Assembly (NCBI RefSeq): GCF_900111575.1
Contig: NZ_FOIF01000002.1
Location: forward strand, 1-64,000
Origin: Anaerobranca gottschalkii DSM 13577
Lineage (GTDB): Bacteria > Bacillota > Proteinivoracia > Proteinivoracales > Proteinivoracaceae
DNA: 64,000 bases
Direction of reading: 5' to 3'
The notes beneath the pieces were generated by a model, which was not told the DNA's origin, ran no database searches, and was given only the letters and a program-made list of their open reading frames with translations. Shown here in pieces: positions 17,117 to 24,392 of this stretch. The stretch's first letter is position 1, and every line of letters starts with the position of its first letter. Position numbers and translations under genes: made by a program.

Positions 17117-17590
17117 GTGTTAAAAAGTAAAGATGTTATAGGGTTACCTGTTATTAACTTAAATGAGGGGAATCAAATCGGCAAGGTCTCAGATTTAATA
17201 ATTAACCCCACTGAAAAGAAAGTCGTTATATTAGAGTTAAATGAAAAGGTTGGTCTCTTTAAAAAAAGTCAAAGTTCTTTAACACTAGATAAAATAAGTA
17301 GCATAGGCTCAGATGCTGTAACGGTAGAAAATTTAGAATTTGATAAAGATATACCTAAAGAATTAGAAAGTTATCGATTTACAAATTTAGTTGGTAGAAA
17401 TATCATGCTAGAAAATGGTTCTATATTAGGGAAGTTAGGTGAAATTACTTTTTCTTTTCCCAGTGGAGAAATAACTACATTAACAATAAAAGACAATAAA
17501 ACTAACCTTTTTGGTGAAGAAAAGGGAGAAGTTGAGATGTCTAAAATAAGAACAATTGGAAAAGATGCAATTATTGTCTTTAATCGTTAA
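17117..17590 (+). CDS. PRC-barrel domain protein (two domains)
   Basis: This 157-residue protein contains two PRC-barrel domains: residues 1-75 (KDVIGLPVINLNEGNQIGKV...) and about 85-157 (LVGRNIMLENGSILGKLGEI...). PRC barrels occur in RimM and in small RNA- or metabolism-related proteins of sporeformers; this one resembles the YlmC/YrrD type. The specific role is unknown. The start is GTG at 17117, seven bases after GAGGAGGT; the overlapping ATG at 17115 meets a stop at once. Confidence 0.8.
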   Translation: MLKSKDVIGLPVINLNEGNQIGKVSDLIINPTEKKVVILELNEKVGLFKKSQSSLTLDKISSIGSDAVTVENLEFDKDIPKELESYRFTNLVGRNIMLENGSILGKLGEITFSFPSGEITTLTIKDNKTNLFGEEKGEVEMSKIRTIGKDAIIVFNR

Positions 17591-17594
17591 TTGT

Positions 17595-17624
17595 GCAAGA
17601 TTATAATAATCTTGCTATTTTTTT
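17595..17624 (+). terminator. Intrinsic terminator after the PRC-barrel gene
   Basis: GCAAGATTA (17595-17603) pairs with TAATCTTGC (17607-17615), followed by TATTTTTTT. Confidence 0.9.
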
Positions 17625-17726
17625 CAAAATCTATAAACCTTATAGTAAAGTCGTTAAATTAGGTTATAATATTCGTAAATATTGTAAAAGTAATATTTAA
17701 ATTTTATAATGTATTTATCCTCATTT

Positions 17727-17747
17727 TTGTTTTAAAACAAGTATAAT
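17727..17747 (+). promoter_or_regulatory. 14-bp palindrome next to a -10 box upstream of cbiM
   Basis: TTGTTTTAAAACAA (17727-17740) is a perfect palindrome lying directly before a TATAAT at 17742-17747. The -35 region is poor. The placement suits a metal-responsive or other repressor controlling the cobalt/nickel importer. No cobalamin riboswitch was seen in the 160-base gap. Confidence 0.45.
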
Positions 17748-17784
17748 TGAATAAATATTAGTAAATAGAAAAAGGAGTGATTTG

Positions 17785-18468
17785 ATGAGTCATTTACATA
17801 TAACTGATGATTTACTTCAATGGCAATTAGCTTTATTGGGATATTTAATAACTTTACTTGTTATAGGATATATATTAGTTACTACTAAAAAGGAAGAGTT
17901 ATTTAACAATATTGCTAAATTAGGTATTATGGCTGCATTGATGTTAATTGTTATGTCAATTCCTTTGGGGATTCCCTTTCATCTTAATTTATCTATCCTT
18001 ACAGCTTTGATTATAGGTCCTAAACTTGGATTTATTTCAATATTATTGGTTAATATAATTTTAGCTACCTTTGGTCATGGAGGAATAACAGTAGTTGGTT
18101 TAAATACCCTGATTATGGGTTCAGAGGTTTTTGTAGGCTATTATTTATTCTCTTTCCTATTAACGAAAGGGATCAAATGGCAATATGCACTTTTCACCAC
18201 TGTTTTGATAGCATTAATTATTTCTGCCAGTTTAATGGTAACTATAGTAAGGATTGGAGGTATAGAGCCTGCTATAGTTTACCATTCTTGTGATCATGAT
18301 CATGGGGAACATGTTACAACAGGTGAAGATCTGACTTATAGTAGGTTTGCTATGTTAGTATTAGGTATTGTATTATTTGGATCTATTATTGAAGCTTTAA
18401 TTATATTGGTTATTGTAAATTACTTTAGAAAAATCAGACCAGATTACTTATTAAAGGGTGGTTTTTAA
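17785..18468 (+). CDS. cbiM: Cobalt/nickel ECF transporter substrate-binding component CbiM/NikM
   Basis: This 227-residue membrane protein begins MSHLHITDD. A histidine close to the N-terminus is the metal ligand in CbiM/NikM, usually at position 2 or 3. About six to seven hydrophobic segments follow, including GIPFHLNLSILTALIIGPKLG and FGHGGITVVGLNTLIMG. A His/Asp-rich stretch HSCDHDHGEH lies near residues 167-176, outside the usual CbiM pattern. The ATG at 17785 follows AAAGGAG. With CbiQ and CbiO directly downstream it forms an energy-coupling-factor importer for Co or Ni. No separate cbiN is present. Confidence 0.85.
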   Translation: MSHLHITDDLLQWQLALLGYLITLLVIGYILVTTKKEELFNNIAKLGIMAALMLIVMSIPLGIPFHLNLSILTALIIGPKLGFISILLVNIILATFGHGGITVVGLNTLIMGSEVFVGYYLFSFLLTKGIKWQYALFTTVLIALIISASLMVTIVRIGGIEPAIVYHSCDHDHGEHVTTGEDLTYSRFAMLVLGIVLFGSIIEALIILVIVNYFRKIRPDYLLKGGF

Positions 18469-19167
18469 ATGGGATTAGAAGTTATAGATTATTTAGCTAC
18501 AACAGGAAAAAGTCCTATCCATACAGCCAATACTAGCTATAAAGTCCTTTTTACAATTATTAATATAACATTATTAATTATAACTAAATCCCCCTATTTC
18601 CCTTATTTAATATTACTATTATTGTTGATTATCATGTTAATAAACAGGGTTCCTCTTTTTAAGATTATACCTTTTCTTTTTTATCCCATATTTTTTTCGG
18701 GATTATTTGTTTTAGGATTAGGACACAATTTTCAAACTGCCTTTTGGGTAATAATTAAGACAGTTGCTATTGCTACATCAATGTTATTATTAGTAGCGAC
18801 TACACCAATTTATAATTTATTTTCTATATTAAGCAAATTTTTGCCAAAGTTTATTACAGATTCCTTATTTTTCACTTACCGATCCTTTTTTATTTTTCAT
18901 AAACTAATAAGTAATTTGTTATTAACAATAAAATTAAAGGGTGGTACAGGAAGGTTTTCTGTCTTTAAAAATTTAAAAAATGCCGGTGGTGCTATTGCTA
19001 TAACATTTATAAAGGCTTTAGATGCCGCTGAAAGGATGAAAGAAGTTTTTTATATTAGAGGTTATCAAATTGGCAATATTAAACTAGAAAAAGAAAAAAA
19101 GACAATATGGAATTTATACCCTGTTTTTTTAAGCATTTTTTCTATTGCTTTGTATTTTTTGGTATAA
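18469..19167 (+). CDS. cbiQ: Cobalt/nickel ECF transporter transmembrane component CbiQ
   Basis: This 232-residue membrane protein has five to six hydrophobic segments and the T-component coupling helix signature AADAAERMKEVFYIRGYQ-like stretch near residue 185 (DAAERMKEVFYIRG), which contacts the ATPases. It starts immediately after the cbiM stop codon and is followed after 14 bases by cbiO, as in cbiMQO operons. Confidence 0.88.
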   Translation: MGLEVIDYLATTGKSPIHTANTSYKVLFTIINITLLIITKSPYFPYLILLLLLIIMLINRVPLFKIIPFLFYPIFFSGLFVLGLGHNFQTAFWVIIKTVAIATSMLLLVATTPIYNLFSILSKFLPKFITDSLFFTYRSFFIFHKLISNLLLTIKLKGGTGRFSVFKNLKNAGGAIAITFIKALDAAERMKEVFYIRGYQIGNIKLEKEKKTIWNLYPVFLSIFSIALYFLV

Positions 19168-19181
19168 GGGAGGGAGTATAT

Positions 19182-20051
19182 TTGAAATCAATCATTAAAG
19201 CAAAGGACACAGTTTTTATTTATCCAGATAAAACTAAAGTAGAATTAAAGGGGGAATTTATAGTAACTAAAGGGGAAAGGACAACAATATTAGGTTGTAA
19301 TGGTTCTGGTAAAACCACTTTATATAAAGGGATTTTGGGGTTAATGGAAAATGTTGAAGGAGAACTTTTGGTGTTAGGTATAAAACCATATAAAAAGTTT
19401 CATACCATCCGTAATAGGATTGGAGTGGTATTGCAAAATACAGATGAACAAATTATCGCACCTACGGTTTATGATGATATTGCTTTAACTTTACGTAATA
19501 ATAGTATCCCAGAAAATGAAATCAAAGATAGAGTTGATTGGATCTTAACAGAATTAAAGTTAACAGGTTTAGCAAAAAAAGTACCCCATTATTTAAGTGG
19601 TGGGGAAAAGAAAAAAGTAATTTTAGCGGGAGCTTTAGTAACTAATCCAGAAGTATTACTTTTAGATGAGCCTTTTACTGGGTTAGATCCCCGTTCCAAA
19701 TTAAGTATTGTAGATATGATAAACCACTTTTGTTTTGCCCATGGTACCACAATTGTAACTACTACCCATGATATGGAGTTGGTACCTGATATTACTGATG
19801 TTACCTATGTTTTTAGTAAAGGAGAAATACTTGCCAAAAGCAAAGGGGTAGAAGTATTCCAAAACTTTCAACTGTTAGATAAAGCTAACTTAGTTCAACC
19901 TCAGCTTTACCAATTGTTTACTAGATTAATTGACATGGGATTACCTATTAATTATCCAGATAATGTTGAAGATGGAGCTGAAAAAATTTATACAGCCTAT
20001 GAAACTAAACCTTCTTATATAAAAAACAAAAATAAAATAGACTATGCTTAA
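19182..20051 (+). CDS. cbiO: Cobalt/nickel ECF transporter ATPase CbiO
   Basis: This 289-residue ATPase has Walker A GCNGSGKTT near residue 34, the Q-loop VLQNTDEQIIAPTVYDDI typical of ECF ATPases, signature LSGGEKKKVILAGAL, Walker B VLLLDEPFTGLDP and a switch histidine TTHD. The TTG at 19182 is chosen because GGGAGGGAG precedes it; the longer frame from 19107 overlaps cbiQ. It powers the CbiMQ importer. Confidence 0.9.
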   Translation: MKSIIKAKDTVFIYPDKTKVELKGEFIVTKGERTTILGCNGSGKTTLYKGILGLMENVEGELLVLGIKPYKKFHTIRNRIGVVLQNTDEQIIAPTVYDDIALTLRNNSIPENEIKDRVDWILTELKLTGLAKKVPHYLSGGEKKKVILAGALVTNPEVLLLDEPFTGLDPRSKLSIVDMINHFCFAHGTTIVTTTHDMELVPDITDVTYVFSKGEILAKSKGVEVFQNFQLLDKANLVQPQLYQLFTRLIDMGLPINYPDNVEDGAEKIYTAYETKPSYIKNKNKIDYA

Positions 20052-20054
20052 ACT

Positions 20055-20083
20055 AGATTTATCCTTTTATTTAGGATAAATCT
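20055..20083 (+). terminator. Terminator-like hairpin after cbiO, left copy lacking its T-run
   Basis: AGATTTATCCT (20055-20065) pairs with AGGATAAATCT (20073-20083), but CAGTTTG follows instead of a T-tract. The same 29 bases recur at 20355-20383 with two differences, there followed by six T. The palindromic repeat sits between the two copies. Confidence 0.75.
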
Positions 20084-20090
20084 CAGTTTG

Positions 20091-20357
20091 TAGACAAAGT
20101 CATTTTTTAAAGGCTGTGGTAATTAAACATTCTAACAAAGTTTTGCGTCGAGATTTAAGGCTTCTATCTAAAAGGAAGAAGGGTACCGCTCTAATTCGCC
20201 ATCCATGGCTCAATAGAGCTTTCGGAACGTCCTGTTCCTCCCCCCTTCTTCCTTTTATCTAATCAGCTCTTAAATCTATCTCCTCAACTTAATCGTATCT
20301 TTGTTTAATTACCACAGCTGATGATGACTTTGTCTATAGTTTGTCTTCAGTCTGAGA
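20091..20357. repeat. Palindromic intergenic repeat, copy 2
   Basis: This is the second copy of the element at 13584-13846, with the same long-hairpin design. Its outer ends are cleaner: AGACAAAGTCAT (20092-20103) is inverted as ATGACTTTGTCT (20324-20335). A 22-base tail that also occurs in copy 1 follows (to CTGAGA at 20357). It contains no plausible reading frame. It lies between two copies of the cbiO terminator hairpin. A mobile, non-autonomous element is the simplest reading; a structured RNA is the alternative. Confidence 0.8.
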
Positions 20358-20388
20358 TTTATCCTTTTAATTAGGGTAAATCTTTTTT
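20355..20388 (+). terminator. Intrinsic terminator, right copy
   Basis: AGATTTATCCT (20355-20365) pairs with AGGGTAAATCT (20373-20383), with one G-U pair, followed by TTTTTT. It is the functional-looking copy of the cbiO terminator. Confidence 0.85.
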
Positions 20389-20465
20389 CTTTTATTATGT
20401 ATATTTTTTAATTTACAAAATAAATATTAGATAAGTATTGGAAATGTTTCAATGGAGGAGTCTTA

Positions 20466-21194
20466 ATGAAAAAGTATTTCCTTATATTTGTAGTAATGCT
20501 GATGATTTTAGGTTTAACCTATACTCTTGGGGAAAAAATAATCCTTACATTAGTTGGGGGGGATATGTATGTCCCAATAATGCGGGTAAATACTGAAGAA
20601 AATAAATTAGCCTTTACCTTTAATGTTACCCATGAAGGAGATATAAGTGAATTACTAAAATTGTTAAAACAATATAATATTAAGAGCACTATTTTCGTAA
20701 CAGAAAATATGATTTTAGATGATACTCTTGTTGAAAAGATTCTATTAGAAGGACACCAAATTGGTTTATTAGCTTTTACTGATAAGAATATTGAAACTCT
20801 AACTATAAATCAGATCGTTGAAGAATTAAAAGATATAACAGAGACATTTCAAAGGATAGGGGGAGAGGAGCTAGAAATTTTACGAACTTTTGAGTACAAT
20901 TCAACAGTATCTGCAGCTTGTAAAAGTTTAGGAATAAAATATGTTTTGTGGGATGTGGATTCAAATGATGTTAAAGAGATAGGTGTTAATGATATAGTCC
21001 AAAGAATAAATTATAATGTTAAGGGTGGTTCAATAGTAGTATTCAATACTAGTTGTAAATATACATTTTCGGCCATTAGAATTCTTTTAGAAAGTCAATT
21101 GATAGATGAGTATCAAATAGTTTCACTAAAAGAACTCCTTTATCATGATAACTATTATATTAATGCCTTTGGAGAACAAATTAGAAAGAGGTGA
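20466..21194 (+). CDS. Degenerate polysaccharide deacetylase-like membrane/secreted protein
   Basis: This 242-residue protein has an N-terminal hydrophobic segment (signal anchor, residues 5-31) and then a fold pattern like NodB deacetylases: KLAFTFNVTHEGD at residues 47-59, STIFVTENM, LLEGHQIGLLAFTD and YVLWDVDSND. Active enzymes have TFDDG and an H-x3-H zinc motif after GH. Here the catalytic Asp is replaced by TFN-V and the second His pair is missing, so catalysis is unlikely, as in YlxY-type relatives. It is followed at once by a SPOR-like protein. ATG 20466 follows GGAGGAG. Confidence 0.7.
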   Translation: MKKYFLIFVVMLMILGLTYTLGEKIILTLVGGDMYVPIMRVNTEENKLAFTFNVTHEGDISELLKLLKQYNIKSTIFVTENMILDDTLVEKILLEGHQIGLLAFTDKNIETLTINQIVEELKDITETFQRIGGEELEILRTFEYNSTVSAACKSLGIKYVLWDVDSNDVKEIGVNDIVQRINYNVKGGSIVVFNTSCKYTFSAIRILLESQLIDEYQIVSLKELLYHDNYYINAFGEQIRKR

Positions 21195-21199
21195 ATATA

Positions 21200-21871
21200 G
21201 TGAGAAGGAAAAAGAAAAGACCTTTTGGAAAGATTTTTATCCTTATAGTTGTTACTATTTTACTTACATACGGGATGGGAAGATACTTTGAAGAATTAGT
21301 TTTAAAATTTGGTGGTAATAATTCAGAACCAGTTGATACTAATAATAAATTTGAAGTAATCCGGGAAGTTGCTGAAGTCTATATTATTCAAAACGGTGTT
21401 TTTACTGTTTCTGAAGGAGCCCAAAACCAATTTGCTAAATTAAAGGCTGCTGGTTTTCACCCGGTTATCGTTGAAGAAGGGAATTATAGATTAATAACAG
21501 GTATCTATTTGGATAAGAATTGGGCTTTGTCAGAAGTACAGTTACAAAAAGACTTGGGGTTTGAAAACTATCTTGTCAATATTACCCTACCGGTATTTTC
21601 CCTAGAAGTATCCACAGCTAGTGAAAAGAAAGATATAGAAGCAATTTTTACTAGTTTTAATACTATTTTAGATAATACTCAACAATACTTTATTAACAAT
21701 TTAGTTGTTCCTTTAGAAGATTTAGATTTAAGTTATCAAGGAGATAAAGAAGAAGTACAAAAAATGGTAGAGTTATTAGAATTATATAAAGCTTGGCAAA
21801 GGAACCCTAATGACTCTGCCGAAAAAGAATATTTACAATCACTAGTAAAATATTTACGTCAATATAAATAA
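21200..21871 (+). CDS. Membrane-anchored SPOR-like domain protein
   Basis: This 223-residue protein has a basic N-terminus (RRKKKRPFGK), one membrane segment near residues 12-27, then an extracytoplasmic SPOR-like domain. The landmark residues are VYIIQNGVFTVSEGAQNQF and AAGFHPVIVEEGNYRLITGIY. SPOR domains bind denuded peptidoglycan. A helical C-terminal part of about 90 residues follows. GTG at 21200 is preferred, with AGAGGTG seven bases upstream; a GTG at 21191 overlaps the previous gene. It is probably in an operon with the degenerate deacetylase and has a role in the cell wall or spore cortex, by inference only. Confidence 0.65.
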   Translation: MRRKKKRPFGKIFILIVVTILLTYGMGRYFEELVLKFGGNNSEPVDTNNKFEVIREVAEVYIIQNGVFTVSEGAQNQFAKLKAAGFHPVIVEEGNYRLITGIYLDKNWALSEVQLQKDLGFENYLVNITLPVFSLEVSTASEKKDIEAIFTSFNTILDNTQQYFINNLVVPLEDLDLSYQGDKEEVQKMVELLELYKAWQRNPNDSAEKEYLQSLVKYLRQYK

Positions 21872-21910
21872 CCCTCTTGCTAAACTACCCTCAGCAAGAG
21901 GGTTATTTAT
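21864..21910 (+). terminator. Terminator after the SPOR-like gene
   Basis: An 18-bp perfect stem joins 21864-21881 and 21893-21910, with AACCCTCTTGCT at its core. The stop codon is inside the stem. Only a short T-rich end follows, so it may act mainly as a stabilising or bidirectional hairpin. Confidence 0.75.
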
Positions 21911-21938
21911 GTGAAAATTTAATAAACTCTCAAAGGTA

Positions 21939-21992
21939 TTGATATTGAATATAATCAATGTTATACTTTAGTTAAAAAGTGAAAGAAATCAC
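21939..21992 (+). promoter_or_regulatory. Promoter and palindromic operator of the formate dehydrogenase operon
   Basis: TTGATA (21939-21944) and TATACT (21962-21967) are 17 bases apart. Just after the expected start lies GTGA-N6-TCAC (21979-21992), a dyad resembling CRP/FNR-family sites. At this position it would act as a repressor roadblock. The first gene starts at 22017. Confidence 0.55.
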
Positions 21993-22016
21993 ATTAAAAT
22001 AAAGTGGGGTAATATA

Positions 22017-22382
22017 ATGAAATTATCGCAAATTATTTCTTTATTAGAAGGAGAAGTTATATTTGGAGAAGAATTATTAAATAAAGAAATTTCTCAAGCA
22101 TATGGTGCTGATTTATTGAGTGATGTTTTAGCTTATGCTAAAAGTGGTATTCTACTATTAACAGGTTTAGTTAATATTCAAGTTGTCAGAACCGCTGAAA
22201 TGTTAGATTTAGGTGGAATTGTAGTAGTTAGAGGAAAAAAAGTTGATGAAGGTACAATTGAACTAGCTAAGGAGTGTCAAATTCCCCTTATTAGGACTAA
22301 CAAAACCATGTTTGAAAGTTGTGGAATATTATACAAAAATGGAATTTTGCCCGTTGAATTGACAAAATCTAATAAGGAGTGA
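22017..22382 (+). CDS. DRTGG domain protein (first copy)
   Basis: This 121-residue soluble protein is made of a single DRTGG-like domain (GADLLSDVLAYAKSGILLLTGLVNIQVVRTAEMLDLGGIVVVRGKK). Such domains are found next to CBS domains in pyrophosphatases and in clostridial hydrogenase operons; their ligand is probably a nucleotide or small metabolite. It opens a ten-gene operon running to 31087. A second, related copy lies at 24048. Role in sensing is inferred from context. Confidence 0.75.
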   Translation: MKLSQIISLLEGEVIFGEELLNKEISQAYGADLLSDVLAYAKSGILLLTGLVNIQVVRTAEMLDLGGIVVVRGKKVDEGTIELAKECQIPLIRTNKTMFESCGILYKNGILPVELTKSNKE

Positions 22383-22386
22383 TTCC

Positions 22387-22815
22387 ATGGAGAATCATGT
22401 GGTATCAGCTAAGGTTTATCCCATGGATTTTAATCGGGCTGGTGAAGGATCCAGTGCAATAAAAAAGGCGTTACAAGTTATAGGGGTTGCTCCAGATATC
22501 TTACGTAGAATCTCTATAATTAGTTATGAAGCTGAAATGAACCTTGTTATTCATAGTAATGGAGGAGAAATTTCTTGTATTATTTACCCCGATAAAGTTG
22601 AAATTAAAACTACGGACCAAGGTCCTGGTATTGAAAATATAGAATTAGCCATGGAGGAAGGATATTCTACTGCCAGTGATGAAGTAAGGGAAATGGGTTT
22701 TGGAGCGGGTTTAGGACTTCCTAATATTAAGCGCTGCTCTGATGAATTACATATTAAATCCCAAGTAGGATTAGGAACTACCTTAACCGCTGTAGTTTAT
22801 TTGAGGAGGGATTAA
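22387..22815 (+). CDS. RsbW/SpoIIAB-like ATP-binding protein
   Basis: This 142-residue protein has the GHKL ATPase boxes: N box YEAEMNLVIHS near residues 46-57, G1 box TDQGPGIEN near 76-84, and G2 FGAGLGLPNIKR near 106-117. It lacks a dimerisation/phosphoacceptor domain, so it resembles anti-sigma serine kinases rather than a full histidine kinase. It lies directly upstream of the sensory hydrogenase-like gene (1 base gap) and probably relays its signal. The target is not in view. Confidence 0.8.
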   Translation: MENHVVSAKVYPMDFNRAGEGSSAIKKALQVIGVAPDILRRISIISYEAEMNLVIHSNGGEISCIIYPDKVEIKTTDQGPGIENIELAMEEGYSTASDEVREMGFGAGLGLPNIKRCSDELHIKSQVGLGTTLTAVVYLRRD

Positions 22816-22816
22816 A

Positions 22817-24058
22817 GTGGAGTACTTTCACTCTGTTAGGTTACGGGATACATTATGCAATGGATGTACCCGATGCGTAAAGGTTTGCCCCACTGAAGCT
22901 ATTAGGGTTAAGGGAAAAGCTGAAATTATAGATGTAAGATGTATTGATTGTGGAGAATGTATTAGGATTTGCCCACAACATGCTAAAACAGGAAAAGTCG
23001 ATAGTTTAAAGGATTTAGAAAAATATAAATACAATATTGCCTTACCAGACCCAGCTATTTTTGGTCAATTTTCTCACAATATACAGCCACAAAAAATTTT
23101 AGGAGCATTTATTGCTATGGGTTTTGATTCAGTTTTCGATGTGGCTATAGCTTGTGATTATGTATCATTGGCAATCAGAAATGTTTTAAAAAATCACAGT
23201 GGACCACCTTTTATTTCAGCTTCCTGTCCAGCTGTAATTAGATTAGTCCAAGCACTACACCCTGATTTAATTCCTCATCTAATCCCGGTAGAAGCTCCCT
23301 TGGAAATCGCAGGGGGATTGGCATTAGAAGAAGGATTAAAAAAAGGATATAAAAAAGAAGAAATTGGAGTATTTTATATATCTCCGTGCCCTGCCAAAGT
23401 TACTGCAGTGAAACAACCAGTAGCACGGGAAAAATCTAATGTTAATGAAGTGTTGTCTATAGTGGATTTATATGGCAATATATTAAAATACATTTCCAGT
23501 GACAAAACTAAAGCATTAGAATTAAAAGCTACAGGTTTAGGATATGGTTGGGCCAGAGCAGGGGGAGAAAGTCTAGCAATAAAATGTTCTGATAATGTGG
23601 TAATAGATGGTATTGAACAAGTAAATAAAGTATTAAATGAAATAGAAATTGGAAAACTTACAGATGTAGAATATATAGAATGTTGGGCCTGTATTGGAGG
23701 ATGTGTAGGTGGGCCTATGTTGGTGGAAAACCCCTTTATCGCTAGGGTAAGGGTGAGAAAACTAGCTGAATCTATAGGGGGAGATTTATCCATAGAAAAA
23801 CTAAAGGAATTTCCACCAGAATATTTTAATTGGCAAATGTCAATGAAGCCAAGGCAGATAATGAAGTATGATGAAGATATTTCTTCTGCTATTGCAAAGG
23901 CTAATAAAATACAAAATCTATTAAAATCCTTACCTGGTTTTGATTGTGGTATTTGTGGAGCACCTACTTGCCATGCCCATGTTGAAGATTTTATCCAAGG
24001 TAAAATAAGTGGACTATCATGTTTGCTAAATAAAAGGGGGGATAGTAGTGATTCTTAA
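22817..24058 (+). CDS. Sensory-type [FeFe]-hydrogenase-like protein (HydS-like)
   Basis: This 413-residue protein has two [4Fe-4S] motifs at residues 14-24 (CNGCTRCVKVC) and 42-52 (CIDCGECIRIC), then an H-cluster domain, then a C-terminal four-cysteine motif (CGICGAPTCHAH...SC, about residues 378-402). H-cluster loops are SASCPAV, SPCPAK and CWACIGGCVGG, so all four cluster-binding cysteines are kept. The proton-relay Cys of TSCCP is Ser, and the Glu after the Lys of the second loop is absent. These changes are expected in slow sensory enzymes such as Thermotoga HydS, not in fast hydrogenases. Start GTG 22817 after GAGGAGGG. Maturation genes are not in the window. Confidence 0.8.
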   Translation: MEYFHSVRLRDTLCNGCTRCVKVCPTEAIRVKGKAEIIDVRCIDCGECIRICPQHAKTGKVDSLKDLEKYKYNIALPDPAIFGQFSHNIQPQKILGAFIAMGFDSVFDVAIACDYVSLAIRNVLKNHSGPPFISASCPAVIRLVQALHPDLIPHLIPVEAPLEIAGGLALEEGLKKGYKKEEIGVFYISPCPAKVTAVKQPVAREKSNVNEVLSIVDLYGNILKYISSDKTKALELKATGLGYGWARAGGESLAIKCSDNVVIDGIEQVNKVLNEIEIGKLTDVEYIECWACIGGCVGGPMLVENPFIARVRVRKLAESIGGDLSIEKLKEFPPEYFNWQMSMKPRQIMKYDEDISSAIAKANKIQNLLKSLPGFDCGICGAPTCHAHVEDFIQGKISGLSCLLNKRGDSSDS

Positions 24059-24392
24059 AGAGGTAATGGAAAAACTAAATTTACAACCAGTTAATATAAA
24101 GGATCTCCAATTGGAAGTAGAGACTGGTCTTTGTACCGACCTTTTAAGTTTAGTAATTGGAAATAGTGAAAAGGGTTCTATATGGATAACCCATCAAGGA
24201 CATATAAATATAGTGGCTGTTGCCCTGTTAGCAGAGCTTTCAGGGGTGATTGTAGTGGGAGAAGTAGAAGAGGGGGCTCAAAGGGCAGCTGTTGAAAAAG
24301 GTCTTAACCTCTTTACCACTAATGAAACAGCCTTTGAAGTTGTAGGGAAACTCTACAGCCTAGGAATAAGGGGTAAAAATGTTAAACCTTAA
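24048..24392 (+). CDS. DRTGG domain protein (second copy)
   Basis: This 114-residue protein is a diverged copy of the gene at 22017. The shared pattern is TDLLSLVIGNSEKGSIWITHQGHINIVAVALLAELSGVIVVGE and a similar C-terminal ETAFEVVGKLYSLGI. GTG start at 24048 overlaps the sensory hydrogenase-like gene by 11 bases, and its end overlaps the PHP gene by 14 bases. Such tight overlap points to coupled translation of a regulatory set. Confidence 0.75.
   Translation: MILKEVMEKLNLQPVNIKDLQLEVETGLCTDLLSLVIGNSEKGSIWITHQGHINIVAVALLAELSGVIVVGEVEEGAQRAAVEKGLNLFTTNETAFEVVGKLYSLGIRGKNVKP

Noticed and set aside
17625-17784. Cobalamin riboswitch upstream of cbiM
   Set aside because: The gap is short, very A/T-rich and lacks a B12-box; only a palindrome and a -10-like box are visible.
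23374-23793. Minus-strand frame opposite the HydS-like gene
   Set aside because: It is a codon-usage shadow of a well-supported gene and lacks its own ribosome site.
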